In this document: in pieces, positions 45,236 to 56,867 of the stretch
Layout of the letters: each line of letters starts with the position of its first letter
How positions within the stretch are numbered: the first letter of the stretch is position 1
DNA from: Euptelea pleiosperma
Taxonomy: Eukaryota; Streptophyta; Magnoliopsida; Ranunculales; Eupteleaceae
Assembly: GCA_035048495.1 (NCBI GenBank)
Contig: CM068540.1
Location: 13,562,829-13,626,828 of the forward strand
Direction of reading: 5' to 3'
DNA: 64,000 nt
Position numbers and translations under genes: made by a program
Notes under the pieces: model-generated
Told to the model about the DNA's origin: nothing
The model's input: only the letters and a program-made list of their open reading frames with translations
The model's database searches: none

Positions 45236-47169
45236 CTGTCTCCGTTCCACCTTAGATGTCAGAAGACTGCATATCTACTCAGTCTCCATGAGTTTTAACC
45301 TGGTTGGGGGTACTTGATATACGCCCATCATGTCTAGCTGAAGATGTAAAACTTAGCACTTTCGGAAAGGCAATTTCGATATTCTTAGAGTACATGAGTC
45401 TCATGCATTTGTTATTACTGTTATATCTCTGGAAATGTAGGTAAATATTCTTCCGATCATCAGGTACCACACATTATCGAGTTTCTGCCGACTTGGTAAC
45501 ATCTTTCCTGAACCTTTACATCATCACTACCTCTATTTCATCATTTTATGTCCCGGTCATGAGCACCGAGGATGGTGCTGTATTTTGATTGGGGGTGGAT
45601 ATTTACCAAAACTCATGTCTTCATTTTGATAAAAAAAAAATTCTTGTTTTTGGGTGGTTTCTGATGTTTTTCGAAGTTTTCTAGAATTTCAAAAAATGTG
45701 TCAAATACCTTGACTTTGATTAGCTGAAAACCTCCGTTAAGTCAGTATTGAGGATGTCAATTTTTGTTAAAGGTTAGCTTTGAGTCAAGTCAAGCGTGAC
45801 TACAGCAGGTTTGAAAACTTAGAAAAACTCAGATTCGGCACAATTGTATACTATCAACATCAGAGTCATCCTAAGTTTGGAAACTCTAGAGATCCTGTGA
45901 GAATAATTGTGGAGACCTAACCCAGTGAGCTTTCGAGCCTTTAATCCTTTCTGAGGGTTATACAACAATTCTGAGTTACAAGATGACTCACTATTCTTCA
46001 TGCCCGCAATATTCGTTGTGAAATCTCATTATCTTTTGCTTCTATCATAAAACTCAGAACGACATCAACATTGGATTACTACGACAGAACCTTCTTTGTA
46101 TCCAGTCAAGACAGCAAAAATGATAGTGCAAATCTTAGAAAATGATTTCAGCCATTTTTCTGAACCGTTCAGCCTTTTTAACTCACCTGAATTATACTTC
46201 ACTAGAAACCCCTTGAACCTTTCTAGAAAAGCCTTTTCTTGTTAAACCCATTAACCAAAATCCCAATCCAACTACGAAGGATGACTAAGCTACTCTACTC
46301 TTGAGATGGATAAAAGAATAACTGATATAGGCGTACCATGAAAAGAAGAAAAATCAAAAGAAAAAGAAAGTAATTCAAGCTGAAAAGAAAATATAAACAG
46401 AAAATATGAAAAAGAGCTGAAAAATATAATGAGCAGTCTTAGAAATATCAGAAAAAGAGAAAAAAATACAAAAGGAAGAAAAGAAACAGAAACTTGTTTT
46501 ACATCGGTAGGAAAAATATAAGAAAATAGAGATATCCTCTCAAGATCTTTGAAATCCTGTATCTTTTATTTTTCTACACCTGACCTAAGCCTCAATACAA
46601 CCCAGGAAAGTCCTACTTGATTCTAGGATAGCATGATCATAAAATGTGGAAATTGGAGAAGGAGAAGCTATAGTTTGATCTGACGTTCCCGAGTGAAGTA
46701 ATATTTCAATCATGAGATTTTCTTCTGTTAAAGATGTCCTTCTTTCAAAAAATGCATATGTGAGATCTTTGCTTCATATATCAACACATCTCCTCACATA
46801 TAGATTGAGAGAAAAGAAGAAAATCATTCATGAGTGATTCATTTCTGAGAGTTTTACAAGTGAGATTTGAGGTCGAGGCATAAGAACTTAGAGGTGATCT
46901 GGAAGTCTTAACTCTTGGATGATGAAAATGTTGAGCACACATACACGCAGAGTCTGACTATTCTGGGTCATGATTATCAGTTTTTAGTCTTGCCAAAACA
47001 TTTCAACTCTTTGCTAGCATGTAACTGTTTTTGCATCCATTCAATGATTTGACAAACGGTGTTTTCCCTGAGCTAATATGAAAAAGTGTGCAGCATATGC
47101 GTAGCCCCTTTTAACCTCATTTATTTTGCACTAATTGCCAAGGATTGGCAATATGCTGGTTAGGGGTTG
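45236..47169 (+). mobile_element. Gypsy 3' non-coding interior
   Basis: About 1.9 kb has no supported reading frame. It includes a purine-rich stretch of AAAAGAAGAAA-type sequence (46340-46510). It ends GGCAATATGCTGGTTAGGGG just before the 3' LTR; TTAGGGG may serve as a weak polypurine tract. Confidence 0.55.
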
Positions 47170-49486
47170 TGATATTCGCTCAAAAGTACTTATTTTAAGC
47201 AATTATCCTTTTAGCGTTATCGCACTCTCCTACGTAAAATGCTCTATTTATCTACTTTTCTATGTAAGAATCTCTTCTGTTGCGTAGAACACACTTTTCT
47301 GGACGAAATGATATATTTGCATGCATTAAACACATTTTCAGAAGTCTAGATATAAAGTCGTTCTGATTAAGTCTCATTACACGATTTTTCTGTCGTAGGA
47401 AACCCTGATTGGATGATTCTCGAGACTTACGGGCCAAAATCGATCATGAAAGCCCATTATCAAAGCTTAAAGAGCCCACAGGCTATGACTAGAAGATATG
47501 GGCCAAATATGGACTGAATAAGAGGACCAAAGAGCCGGCCCAAAGAACGAAGAGAGTAGGAGAGCCAATGGCCAAGAGATGGACCAAAGTGTTTAAAGCC
47601 ATATGAATCAACAAGGAATGATGGTCTACTCTACTGGAGAAGCGTGAGGGTGGTCATAGTGAAGACCAGGATTCCAGGCCCTCTGCCAATACTTTTATCT
47701 CCATTTTCTGATATTTTCTCTCTTCTTTCCCTAGTTTTCTCTCTCATCTCTCCTTATTCTCTCTCTCTTCATCTCTCGGTCGTCGGATCTACTGACCTAA
47801 CCACAGAACTCTTGCCCGTTGGTCGTCGGATCTTCAAAAAAATCTCATTTTCCATTTAAGGAAAGTGGGAGGTTTTTAAAGAGGAAGAGAATGGTTCGTT
47901 TGAACCCTAATCTCTCTCTTTTCTTCACCTCTCCTTCCCCCAAAACTCCCCCGACATTTTCCACTTCTTCTCTCCCTCTTCTTCTTCTTTTCTTCATCTT
48001 CTTCTTCCCTTTTCCCCCCACCGGAGTTGCAGCCTTCAACTCCGGTCGCCGGCGCTTCCACCTTCTTCTTCTTCCTCTTCTGCCTTCTATTCTTCTTCTT
48101 CTTCTCATATTCTTCGACCAGCTCTGTCGACCTGCAGCACCTCCACTTGTGCCTGCAACCAGCAGGTGAGTTCTCAAACTCCACAACCACCTCTGCCATT
48201 AACGGCTCCGCCACCACCGCCTCCTCCTTCTCTAGCCGTCGGACTACCTCACGACTGCCCCTCCTTGCTCGCCATTCCACCTCCTCTACCACTAGAACCC
48301 AATGGAGGTTCCCACGTTGCTACAACCTCGGTTGCCACCCCCATCAACGGCCAGCAACCCCTTCTCCACCTGTTGCTTCGCCCTCCTCCTTGCTCCACTT
48401 GCAACAACGCCTCAGCCTTGTGTCTCCACCGTGCTACCACTCCCTGTAACAGCTGCTAGTCACCTCCCTCATCGAGACAACCTGCAACTTCTGTAACGTC
48501 CTCTTCCTCCATCTCTTCCCTACTCCTCTCCTTTCTCTCCAGCTGTCTTCAAAAAAAACAAAAAAAGCAAAAAAAAGGGACAACCAAAAAAATAAATAAT
48601 AAAAGAGAAGAAGAAAAAGGATAGAAGAAGGGAGATAAGGGAGCTCTCCTTGCACCGTCCAGCGCCAGCAACCAGCGCCCCCATCATCACCGGTCCTCCA
48701 CACCTCCAAGAGCTTTCGTGGCTTCTTCTTTGCTGCAACCACCGTCTTCACGGTGGTGCACCACCACGATCTTATTGGTGGTGTTGTCCATTGGTTGATC
48801 CTCTCCGTTGCTGCCCAACGATTCTACAATTGGCGGCCTTCCAGCATCTCTCCAACCGACATGAACTCCAAGCCACATCATGGACTGGACACCACCAATC
48901 TCTTCCTCCCATTTTAGTGGTAAGCTTTTCTCTCTTTAGTCTCTTCTCTCTCTAACCTTTCCCACTTTTTTTCCTCTTTCTAGATTTCTCTCTCTTCTCT
49001 ATTTTATCTCTCTATCTTTAGCACTTAGATCTATCTCTCTAACATTCTCTCTCTCTAGATCTCTCCACTTTCTCTCTCTTCTTATTTTCTCTCTCTATCT
49101 TAATCTCTCTTTCACATGCTTTCTAGTTAGGTTTTGTTTCTTGTCTCAAGTTTGTAAGCACTTTTCGTTAATTAATAAAGTTATTTTTGTTCATTTCTCA
49201 ATTTATTTTTGTGTTAATGCTCTTATTTTTGTGAAAAATTCTCTCTAAAATCATAAAATAATGTTTTAATCCCAATTTCCATCTCTCTCATCTCTTCACC
49301 AATTTCAAGCCAAGAAATCCGTCATTTTATGTTCTCTCTTTGCACTAACTAACCCCGAGTGCGGATCGACATTCGACACGAATCCCTATACAAAATTGCA
49401 TACTTTTGCAGGATAATCGGATAAAAATTACAAATGTGTTGAGATTAGGGTTTTCGTAACCAACGACGCGGAAAAATCTACTTTCA
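47170..49486 (+). mobile_element. Gypsy 3' LTR (2317 bp)
   Basis: It starts TGATATTCGCTCAAAAGTAC and ends TCTACTTTCA. Its middle (47880-49486) matches the 5' LTR (25245-25895 and 30142-31077) better than it matches the other solo LTRs. Compared with the 5' LTR it lacks a stretch near 47835. The hairpin palindrome is at 48021-48045. Confidence 0.88.
48021..48045. repeat. Hairpin palindrome in gypsy 3' LTR
   Basis: CCGGAGTTGCAG is followed after two bases by TTCAACTCCGG, a one-base change in the arm. Confidence 0.85.
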
Positions 49487-49622
49487 GAAACCAAATTAAA
49501 CATACATACTTAAGCATGACATCAAACCATGAAAACAATAATAGAAGTCTGAAAAAGGTTTAGGTTTCTATTATTAGGTGAATTTACCATAATACCCCAG
49601 AACGAAAGTTCAGGGTATTACA
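49487..49622 (-). mobile_element. Right part of the second LTR type, interrupted by the gypsy element
   Basis: It continues the 22858-24502 sequence after the gypsy insertion and ends CAGGGTATTACA at 49622. In reverse this is a typical LTR start, TGTAATACCC. The array sequence TCAATTTATTCAAAATTTG starts immediately after. Confidence 0.5.
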
Positions 49623-52600
49623 TCAATTTATTCAAAATTTGAATTTCAGCACCATTATTTTTGTTATTTCTATTATTTTCCCATTTCTCCCTCTGTGCGT
49701 TACAATCCGTTATAACAGCCATTATAATGGAAAAAACGGTAACGCCACAGTCTGTTATACCATTTGAGTGCCGAAGGCACCCAATTTTTGCAAACGCTTT
49801 TGTCGGAGAGTGCCGTGGGCACTGGCCATTTACTAGTAAATAACAAAACAGGGAAGTTGTCTCCCCACTTATACCCCCTCTTATCTGTTTCAACAAAGAA
49901 GGGCCGAGATCTTATCCCCAAATGGACAGTGGATCTCAGCCACTCACACCTGATTTTGGCAAATGCTTTGACGGGGACTGCCGATGGCACGGGCCACCCA
50001 CTATCAATATAACAAGTGACTTAGGTTTTCTTATAACCCCTCTTATCTTATATGACTTCAATAATGAGTGGCTGAGATCCACTATGCTTCATATTGATGG
50101 CTGAGATTAACTCCCACCCGATTTTGACAAACACTTTATCAGAAAGTGCCACGGGCACGGGCCACCCACACATATAACAAGACAACTTAGTTGTATTCTC
50201 TTATCTTATCCATCCATCTAATGTGGATGGTTAGATAAAGAATGGTTGACATCAAATCCATCGATCTAATGTAGGCAGTTAGATTTCAGCCACTCAATCC
50301 GCCTCATTTGACCTCAATTTATTCAAAATTTGAATTTTCACACTGTTATTTTTTGTTATTTCTGTTATTTTTCCATTTCTCCCTCTGTGCATTGCAATCC
50401 GTTATAATGGAAAAAATGGTAACGCCCCAGTCCGTTATACCGTTTGAGTGCCGAAGGCACCCAATTTTTGCAAATAGTTTTGTCAGAGAGTGCCGTGGGC
50501 ACGAGCCATTTACTAGTACATAACAAAACAGGACGGTTGTCTCCCCCTCTTATCCGGCTTCACAAAGATGGTCGAGATCTTATCACACCAAATGGACAGT
50601 GGATCTCAGCCACTCACACCCAATTTTGACAAACGCTTTGTCAATGAGTACCGTAGCCACGGGTCACCTACTATTTACCTACATATAAGGCATGAAATGG
50701 GTTGGATTTACATATAGCCCAAGGGTTAGGCTCAGGAGCCCTACTTTTTATGCTTCTAGAGGGGTGTTACCGTTCAAACGGATTGAAACGGCCAGCGGCA
50801 AAAGTGGAAAAAATGGATTTTAATGATTTTAACAGAAAAAAGTAGTGCTGAAATTCAAATTTTAAAATTTGAAATTTGAAATTTGAAAATTTTTAAAAAA
50901 TTAGAATTTAACGGAAATTTAATGATTTTCTTATACCCCTCTTATGTTATATGGCTTCAATAATGAGTGGCTGAGATCCACTATGCTTCATATCGATGTC
51001 TGAGATTAACTCCCACCTGAATTTGACGAACACTTTATCGGAAAGTGCCACGGGCACAGGCCACCCACGCATATATCAAGACAACTCAGTTGTATTCTTT
51101 ATCTTATCCATCCATCTAATGTGGATGGTTAGATAAAGAGTGGTTGAGATCAAATCCATCGATCTAATGTGGACGGTTAGATTTCAGCCACTCAATCCGC
51201 CTCATTTGACCTCAATTTATTCAAAATTTAAATTTCAACACCGTTAATTTTTGTTATTTCTGTTATATTCCCATTTCTCCCTCTGTGCGTTAAAATCCAT
51301 TATAACAGCCGTTATAATGGAAAAAATGGTAACGCTCACCCCAGTCCGTTATACCGTTTGACTGCCCAAGGCACCCAATTTTTGTAAACGCTTTTGTCGG
51401 AGAGTGCCGTGGGCATGGGCCATTTACTATTCTATATAACAAAACACATTGGTTTGTCTCCCTACTTATACCTCATCTTATAAGCATCAACAAAGAAGGG
51501 CCGAGATCTAATCCTTCCCCAAATGGATGGTGGATCTCCTCCACTCACCTGATTTTGGCAAATTCTTTGTCGAGGAGTGCCGATGGCAATATGGCACCCA
51601 CTAGTATATAACAAAACAGGGAAGTTGTCTCCCGACTTATACCCCTCTTATATGTTTCAACAAAGAAGGGCCAAGATCTTATCCCCAAAATAGATGGGGA
51701 TTCTCAGCCACTCACACCCGATTTTGGCAAACGCATTGTTGGAGAGTGCCGTGGGCACAGGCCACCCACTATCTATATAACAAGGGACAATGGTTGTCTT
51801 GTACCCCATCTTATCTTATATGGCTTCAATAAAGAGTGGCTGAGATCCACTTTGCTTCATATCAATGGCTGAGATTAACTCCCACCCGATTTTAAAAAAC
51901 ACTTTGTCAGAGAATGTCGCGGGCACGAGTCACCCACACATATAACAAAATAACTCAGTTGTATTCTCTTATCTTGTCCTGCTTCGTAAGATAAAGAGTG
52001 GTTGAGATGAAATTCATCCATCTAATTTGGACGATTAGATTTCAACCACTCAATCCCCCTCATTTATTCATTCACTCCCACTCATTTGACCTCGACTTAT
52101 TAAAAATTTGAAATTCAAAATTTTAATTTTAACACCTTTTTTGGTATTTTTTTCTATTTTTCCCTATATGCGTTACAATCCGTTATAATAGCCGTTATAA
52201 TGGAAAAAATGTAATGCCCCAGTCCGTTATACCGTTTGAGTGCCGAAGGCACCCAATTTTTGCAAAAGCTTATGTCGGAGAGTGCCATGGGCACGGGCCA
52301 TTTACTAGTCTATATAACAAAATAAGGAAGTTGTCTCCCCCTCTTATACCCCCTCTTATCTGTTTCAACAAAGAAGGGCCGGGATTTTATCCCCCAAATG
52401 ACAGTGGATCTCAGCCTCTCACTCACGATTTTGGCAAATGCTTAATTTGACGGAGAGTGCCAAGGGCGTGGGCCACCCACTATCAATATAACAAGTGACT
52501 ATGGTTTTCTTATACCCCCTCTTATCTTATATGGCTTCAATAATGAGTGGTTGAGATCCACTATGCTTGATATCGATGGCTGAGATTAACTCCCACCCGA

Positions 52601-53035
52601 TTTTGACAAACACTTTGTCGGAAAGTGCTGCGGGCATGGGCCACCCACGCATATAACAAGACAACTCAGTTGTATTCTCTTATCTTATCCATCCATCTAA
52701 TGTGGATGGTTAGATAAAGAGTGGTTGAGATCAAATCGATCGATCTAATGTGGACGGTTAGATTTCAGCCACTCAATTCGCCTCATTTGATCTCAATCTA
52801 TTCAAAATTTGAATTTCAGCACCGTTATTTTTTGTTATTTCTTTTATTTTCCCATTTCTACCTCTGTGCGTTACAATCCGTTATAACGGCCATTATAATG
52901 GAAAATATGGTAACGTCCCAGTCCATTATACTGTTTGAGTGCCGAAGGCACCCAATTTTTGTAAACGCTTCTGTCGGAGAGTGCTGTGGGCACGGGCCAT
53001 TTACTAGTTTATAGCAAAACAGGGAAGTTGTCTTA
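49623..53035. repeat. Tandem array of Helitron-end-like units fused to hAT-MITE pieces
   Basis: Five large units are anchored by the block GTTACAATCCGTTATAA at about 49699, 50390, 51289, 52171 and 52870, 0.69-0.90 kb apart. Each has ATTTATTCAAAATTTGAATT, a piece resembling the hAT-like MITEs (CCGTTATAACRGCCGTTATA), then GAGTGCCGAAGGCACCC and AGTGCCGTGGGCACGGGCCA followed by TTTACTAGT. Between anchors are two or three ~170-bp sub-units (TTATACCCCCTCTTATCT ... GCCACGGGCACGGGCCACCC). The repeated GTGCC-GTGG-GGCAC hairpin followed by CTAG|T fits a Helitron 3' end. No Rep/helicase gene is present. Confidence 0.75.
50695..50935. mobile_element. MITE piece inside the Helitron-like array
   Basis: This stretch does not fit the array pattern: GTGTTACCGTTCAAACGG and GAAACGGCCAGCGGC are followed by AAATTTGAAATTTGAAATTTG repeats. 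It resembles one end of the hAT-like MITE at 57666-58052. Confidence 0.45.
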
Positions 53036-53580
53036 TCTCTCATGAGTGATGTTCGTTGGATATGGGTGGATTAAGGGAAAGTCTTTGGGGGCATATTGAC
53101 ATTTGATCTACCACTTAGTGGAGCTACTGCTACACACAAAAGATTAGACTGATTGCTGTTTTATAGCCGTTTGATCTGAGTAAACTATGCTCAAATCCAA
53201 TGGGTGATTCTCATGGAATTTTCAAGTCCAACCAACAAATTCAAGGAATTTCAAAGTGCTTTACAGATGGGAATCCAACATATTCCACAAGCCTATCATA
53301 TTCCAGGTGTAAACACGGTCTGCTTGCTAGTCAATAGTAGTCAACGAAAATTCAAAAGTTGTAGCTTGTAGGAAGCCAACTCTTTGTTACCGCATTTCTG
53401 TTGAAATCTCCTATAAGGACACTCTTGGATGAGACACAGCATAATTCTTATGGAATTTTCTTCTCCTCCTCCTCCTCTTACGAGATTTCAACCAGTTTCA
53501 TGCCTGTAATTCAAGTCTAGAATTTACTATTCCATTTTTTTTTTCTCGATATTTCAAGCCAATAGTTCTTCCAAACTCCA
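53036..53580 (+). promoter_or_regulatory. Upstream region of lectin receptor kinase copy 1
   Basis: Non-coding. From about 53330 it is recognisably like 60600-60763 upstream of copy 2 (GTAGTCAA, GAAGCCAAC, CTTTGTTAC, TCTTACGAGATTTCAACCA), so the duplication includes at least ~160-250 bp of 5' flank. No confident TATA box was assigned. Confidence 0.55.
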
Positions 53581-56001
53581 ATGGCTTTTGCTTCTCCTCA
53601 TCCTCTGTGCTGCTTCTTGCTTCTCTTTCTTCTTCTACCTGTTTCTAGCATCGCTCAAACTTACCGAAACGTAAGCTTGGGCACATCTCTCTCTGCCCTG
53701 GACGATGACTCTTCATGGGCTTCACCTTCGGGTGATTTTGCATTTGGATTCCAGCCGCTTGGTACTAGGGGGTTCTTGCTTGCCATCTGGTTCAACAAAA
53801 TACCTGACAAGACCATCGTTTGGTCTGCCAATGGAAATCACTTGGTGCAGAGAGGATCCACAGTTCAGCTGACCAATGAAGGTCGGCTCGTGCTCATCGA
53901 CACTCAAGGCCGAGAGATATGGAGGGCTGTACTTGACAGCAGTGTAGCTGCCTATGCATCCATGCTTGACACTGGGAACTTGTGATTGCAAACCAAAATT
54001 CTGTTAATATATGGGAGAGTTTTGGTGTACCCACTGACACCATTTTGCCTACTGGCCCTACTCAAATATTGGATCAAGGCAGTAGGCTTGTTTCTCGTCA
54101 GATGAAGACCAATTACTCAAGTGGAAGGTTCCAGCTTCGGTTTCAAACCGATGGCAATCTTATGCTTTACCCAACGGCTTTCCCGACAGATTCTGTTTAT
54201 TCTGCTTATTGGGCAAGCATGACTACGCAAAACGCAAAACGACTCTCAGCTGGTCTTCAACCAGTCTGGTTATATATCCCTTAGACAAACAAATGGAAGC
54301 CTATTCGACTTCACATCAGCAATCGCAGTTCCTCCAACAAGCAACTTCTACCAGAGAGCAACACTTGATTATGATGGAGTTCTCAGGCAATATGTATACC
54401 CAAAGACCATCAGCCAAAGCAATGGAAGGTGGTCCCAGTCCTGGTCCACAGTTTGGTCTGAGCCTACAAACATTTGCCTGAGATTTGGAGGGGGTACTGG
54501 CAGTGGGGCTTGTGGGTTTAACAGCTATTGCAGACTGGATGAGAACCAGAGACCTAGTTGTGAATGCCCACCTGGGTACACTTAATTGGATCCCGATAAC
54601 AAGTGGAACGGATGCAAACAAAACTTTCTTTCACAAATCTGCGAGGAGGGATCGCAAGAAACATCTCTATTCGACATGAGGGAGATGTCTAACACCAACT
54701 GGCCACTGTTTGATTTCGAATATTATCGATCAGTAGACGAAGGCTGGTGTAGAAAAGCTTGCTTGAGTGATTGTTTCTGTGCAATCACCATTTTTAGAAA
54801 TGGCAACTGTTTGAAGAAGGGGCTCCCACTCTCAAATGGGAGGATGGACCCTAGCTATGGAGGAAAAGCTCTGATCAAAGTACGGAAAGACAATTCTTCG
54901 CAATATCCAGGTATAGGTTCAAAGAAGAAATATCCTTCGACTTTGATCCTCATTGTATCCCTGCTTTTAGGCAGCTCTGTGTTTCTGAATATCATCTCAC
55001 TGTTAGCAATTTCTCTATTCACTTACCGGTCATACTATAAGAGATCACAGAAACTTCAGCCAAATCCAGTCATATCAAGTATGAATCTCCAGACTTTTAC
55101 TTACAAAGAGCTAGAAGAAGCTACAGATGGGTTCAAAGAACAACTGGGCAGAGGTGCTTTTGGGACAGTTTACAAAGGGATTCTAACACTAGAAAACAGA
55201 AATTTTGTTGCAGTTAAGAAGTTAGACAAGATGGAAAGTGAAGGTGAGAAGGAATTCAAAACCGACGTGAGTGCAATTGGCCGGACCAATCACAAGAATC
55301 TGGTCCAACTATTAGGATTCTGCAACGAGGGGCCACACCGCCTTCTAGTGTACGAGTTCATGAGTAATGGCTCTTTAGCAAGCTTCATCTTTGGAAGTTC
55401 AAGGCCCAGCTGGAACCAAAGAATGCAGATTGCATTTGGAATTGCACGAGGGCTCATGTACTTACATGAAGAGTGCAGCACCCAAATCATCCTCTGTGAC
55501 GTCAAGTCTGAGAACATACTTCTAGACGACACTCTTACAGCAAGGATTTCTGACTTTGGATTAGCAAAGCTTTTGAAACCTAACCAGACTAAAACATTAA
55601 CAGGCATCAGGGGGACCAAAGGATATGTTGCCCCTGAATGGTTTAACAACATGGCTATCACAGTGAAGGTGGATGTTTACAGCTTTGGTGTCGTGTTGCT
55701 GGAGATCATTTGTTGTCGGAAGAATGTCGAATCAGAGCTGCAGGATTTAAACATGGTGATACTAACTGATTGGGCTTATGATTGCTACATAAATGGAAGA
55801 TTGGATATGTTAGTGGAGAACGACAAGGAGGCAACAAATGACATGAAGGGGTTAGAGAAGTTGGTGATGATTGCCATTTGGTGTATTCAGGAGGAACCAT
55901 CCTTAAGACCTACCATGAAAAAAGTCACACAGATGCTGGAAGGAGCCGTTGAAATTTCTGCACCACCAAACACTTCCTCTTTCATTAGTTCAATTGGTTG
56001 A
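53581..56001 (+). pseudogene. G-type lectin receptor-like kinase (LECRK-like), copy 1, disrupted
   Basis: An intronless gene of the bulb-lectin receptor kinase family, cell-surface receptors in plant defence and stress. Order: signal peptide (LLLFLLLPVSSIAQ); B-type lectin domain (YRNVSLGTSLSALDDDSSW...); EGF-like Cys-rich region (ACGFNSYCRLDENQRPSCEC); PAN-like Cys region (WCRKACLSDCFCAITIF); transmembrane helix (about 54937-55026); kinase. Kinase motifs: glycine loop LGRGAFGTVYKG, VAVKKL lysine, CDVKSENILLDD with catalytic Asp, DFGLAK, APEW. HRD is replaced by LCD, so it is a non-RD kinase and even the His is lost. Three lesions compared with copy 2: a missing T near 53980 giving TGA at 53983; a 7-base duplication CGCAAAA near 54230 that restores the frame; and TAC changed to TAA at 54583-54585. 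The kinase part stays open from there to 56001 (first ATG 54676). Confidence 0.9.
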
Positions 56002-56284
56002 AACTTGAAACAACATTCCTTCCATGTATGTGTATGCATGGGTTGGGAATTCATGTCCTTCGTGATCAAGGCAGTTCTTATTAGTTTTAGCATATCAGGC
56101 TATGTCGCGATTAAGGGTAATTATGTCATCCATATATTTAAATTTACCATTTACAACTGCTGTAAAATTAGCATAATTTGATCCTTTTTTTTATAAGTTC
56201 TAACATAAATTAAACTGCATAAACTTAGGGGGTTCAATCTCAGACTGGCTGGGTTGAACGGTTGGCTGGTTCAATTGCCTCGAT
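56002..56284. other. 3' flank of lectin kinase copy 1
   Basis: Non-coding and AT-rich; no clear gene. It probably includes the 3' UTR of copy 1. Confidence 0.5.
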
Positions 56285-56560
56285 CGAATGATTTTTACAA
56301 TTTTAGCATGTCCATTGTTAGATAGCCAGTATAAATCTGTATAATTTTCCCTAACAAGCCATTTAAATCTGGATAATTTTCCTACTAAGTCCGGAATTCA
56401 TTTCCCATCCGAATAGGTGAGAATTCATTTCCACCCGAAAATAGACCTTTATTTTCTCACATGATTGAAATATGTGTTCTCACTTGCAATCAATCAGCCA
56501 TTTAAGGCATATCCCAGATGCATTTTCTCGGAAAATTTTTCCGTACAATCAAACACGGCC
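56285..56560. mobile_element. PIF/Harbinger-like MITE, left-truncated copy
   Basis: Shares GTCCATTGTTAGATAGCCA, GCCATTTAAATCTGGATAAT and CACATGATTGAAATATGTGT with the next copy and ends CAATCAAACACGGCC before TAA. The left terminus is missing. Confidence 0.75.
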
Positions 56561-56867
56561 TAAGGGCATGTTTGATTGCCAAGAGGAAAAATTGCATTTT
56601 CCATGAGAAAACTGTCCATTGTTAGATAGCCATTTTAAACCTATATAATTTTCCCTACCAAGCCATTTAAATCTGGATAATTTCCCTACTAAGCCCAGAA
56701 TCCATTTCCCATCCAGATGGGTAAGAGTTCGTTTCCACCTGAAAATACCCCTTTATTTTCTCACATGATTGAAATATGTGTTCTTAGTTGCAATCAATCA
56801 GCTATTTAAGGCATTTCCTAGACGTATTTTCTCAGAAAAATTTTCTGTACAATCAAACACGCCCTAA
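56561..56867. mobile_element. PIF/Harbinger-like (Tourist) MITE, complete, TAA target duplication
   Basis: The element 56564-56864 (301 bp) has termini GGGCATGTTTGATTG and CAATCAAACACGCCC in inverted match. TAA lies on both sides (56561-56563, 56865-56867). It abuts the truncated copy, sharing the TAA. Confidence 0.88.

Larger units (their letters stand above)
24503..49486 (+). mobile_element. Non-autonomous Athila/Tat-like Ty3/gypsy element, multiply interrupted
   Basis: The 5' LTR is 24503-25900 joined to 30142-31077 (about 2.33 kb once the insert is removed). The 3' LTR is 47170-49486 (2317 bp). The flanks GAAAT (24498-24502) and GAAAC (49487-49491) differ at one base, consistent with an old 5-bp target duplication. 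Inside, a gag with the Athila/Tat-type pattern sits at 42960-43615 in the LTR orientation. No protease, reverse transcriptase or integrase is visible. Nested insertions: solo LTR 25901-30136, copia 32288-42385, solo LTR 35452-38209. The two LTRs differ by indels (each lacks about 300 bp present in the other), so pairing them rests on their shared middle region and the near-matching flanks. Confidence 0.75.

Noticed and set aside
31078..47169. Reverse transcriptase, integrase or protease of the gypsy or copia elements
   Set aside because: No YVDD/YADD-type box, HHCC finger, DDE triad or D(S/T)G protease motif could be found in any frame read.
49623..53035. CRISPR-like repeat-spacer array
   Set aside because: Units are hundreds of bases long, diverged and eukaryotic transposon-like, with no cas genes; this is plant DNA.
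54209..54481. Frame with MEAYSTSHQQSQ text in the lectin kinase region
   Set aside because: It is the wrong frame over the ectodomain; the true frame there aligns with copy 2, and copy 2 has the same shadow at 61461-61655.
54316..54621. Antisense frame of 101 codons over the lectin gene
   Set aside because: A shadow of the EGF-like coding region on the opposite strand.
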